Shown piece after piece: positions 39,611 to 40,286 of a stretch of DNA of 40,286 nucleotides. This DNA is from Chara braunii (lineage: Eukaryota > Streptophyta > Charophyceae > Charales > Characeae): NCBI GenBank assembly GCA_003427395.1, contig BFEA01000031.1, positions 2,534,552 to 2,574,837 of the forward strand. The letters are read 5' to 3'. The notes beneath the pieces are model-generated. The model had not been told where the DNA came from, did not search any database, and saw only the letters and a program-made list of their open reading frames with translations. The position numbers and the translations under genes were made by a program. The stretch's first letter is position 1, and every line of letters begins with the position of its first letter.

Positions 39611-40286
39611 GCACAAACGAGATCGAAAAAGAGAGATTTCCCCACGCCGTTTTCTCCTGCCCCCCATTGACGAGCCAAGAGAACGCGCCAGAGAATCCAC
39701 TCAACTGCAGCTCTCTCTCTCTCCTCGTTCGAGTTTCTCTACTCGGTGGAGGGAAGTAAGGTCAGGAGAGAACACGTCACACATGAAACGATGGCGCGCA
39801 GGACGGAGGACGGCCCCCGATTTGTTCACTTCTGGCTACTTGTAGGAGCAATAAGACTAGGAAAGACAACACAGCGAGGGCGCCGGAGAAGGGGCAAAGA
39901 GGAGAAGACTTGAGAAGGAGCAGGTGGGAACACAGATAGGTAAAAAATCTAAAGAGAACAACACGCAAAAGTGCAACAAATGCACCCAGCAGGGAAAACG
40001 TGCACAAATGCATAGAACGTTCCACCTGCAACATGCATACGGAAGGCATTGCGAAAATTCCACTGCAATGCCTCCTGAAGCAGTATACGACAATAAGAGG
40101 GAGAGAATGACGTACACCCAAACAGACAGGAAACGAACCCAAGAAGGGAAGGAGAGAAAACGAGGAATCAGGATGCAGCGGAATCTTCTCGCTTATCTCA
40201 AGCGAACATCGAGAAAAAGACGAGGAGCGGGAACAGTGTGTAAGTTTGTGCGCGTGTGTGAGAGACACCGTGGGGGGGGGGGGGGG
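39611..40286. other. No gene seen; ends in poly(G)
   Basis: Purine-rich on the plus strand. A 163-codon minus-strand frame (40268-39777) is hydrophobic and serine-rich but low-complexity and unrecognised. The last 15 bases are G. Confidence 0.4.

Overview
The window is nuclear DNA from a green-plant-lineage (streptophyte) eukaryote. The evidence is one plant-type cellulose synthase gene with an N-terminal zinc finger, several sequences almost identical to plant U6 snRNA, Arabidopsis-type TTTAGGG telomeric motifs, tRNA-derived SINEs, LINE remnants and abundant microsatellites. A single coding gene in 40 kb, a 5-kb intron and the very high repeat load fit a large-genome streptophyte alga such as a charophyte. 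That assignment is inference; no species marker is present.

The only convincing protein-coding gene is a cellulose synthase catalytic subunit (CESA) on the minus strand. Its coding exons are 12113-10131 and 5077-3395, with 1221 codons. All family motifs are present: zinc finger, DDG, DCD, TED, QVLRW and 2+6 membrane segments. They are joined by an in-phase 5053-bp intron (10130-5078) with consensus splice sites. A strong 3' splice site just upstream of the ATG suggests a 5'-UTR intron, whose upstream exon I cannot place.

The intron is a landing ground for small elements: two related hammerhead-ribozyme-like motifs (7601-7650 and 8985-9030), a U6 retrocopy, two copies of a non-tRNA SINE, a tRNA-SINE inserted exactly at the CESA splice donor, a long near-perfect hairpin and a foldback element. 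The flanks carry a minisatellite (1-265), tandem duplications and one copy of a foldback element whose sister lies at 15561.

From 12.3 kb to the end the sequence is repeat-rich and I recognise no intact gene. It holds at least seven U6-derived sequences (counting the intronic one), four tRNA-SINE copies besides the intronic ones, a 407-bp retroposed insert with a 15-bp target-site duplication (TSD), a palindrome-bearing retroposon, two LINE ORF2 C-terminal remnants (26.4-27.0 and 33.0-33.4 kb), an AT-rich element (28.45-29.19 kb), and many mini- and microsatellites.

Two patterns run through the window. First, U6 snRNA has been amplified repeatedly as a retroposon, including two copies sharing a 4-nt insertion and therefore one mutated source. 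Second, there are at least six very short inserts made only of A-rich or T-rich sequence, each flanked by a 9-19 bp direct repeat, which look like tail-only target-primed insertions. Both imply LINE-type machinery acting in trans.
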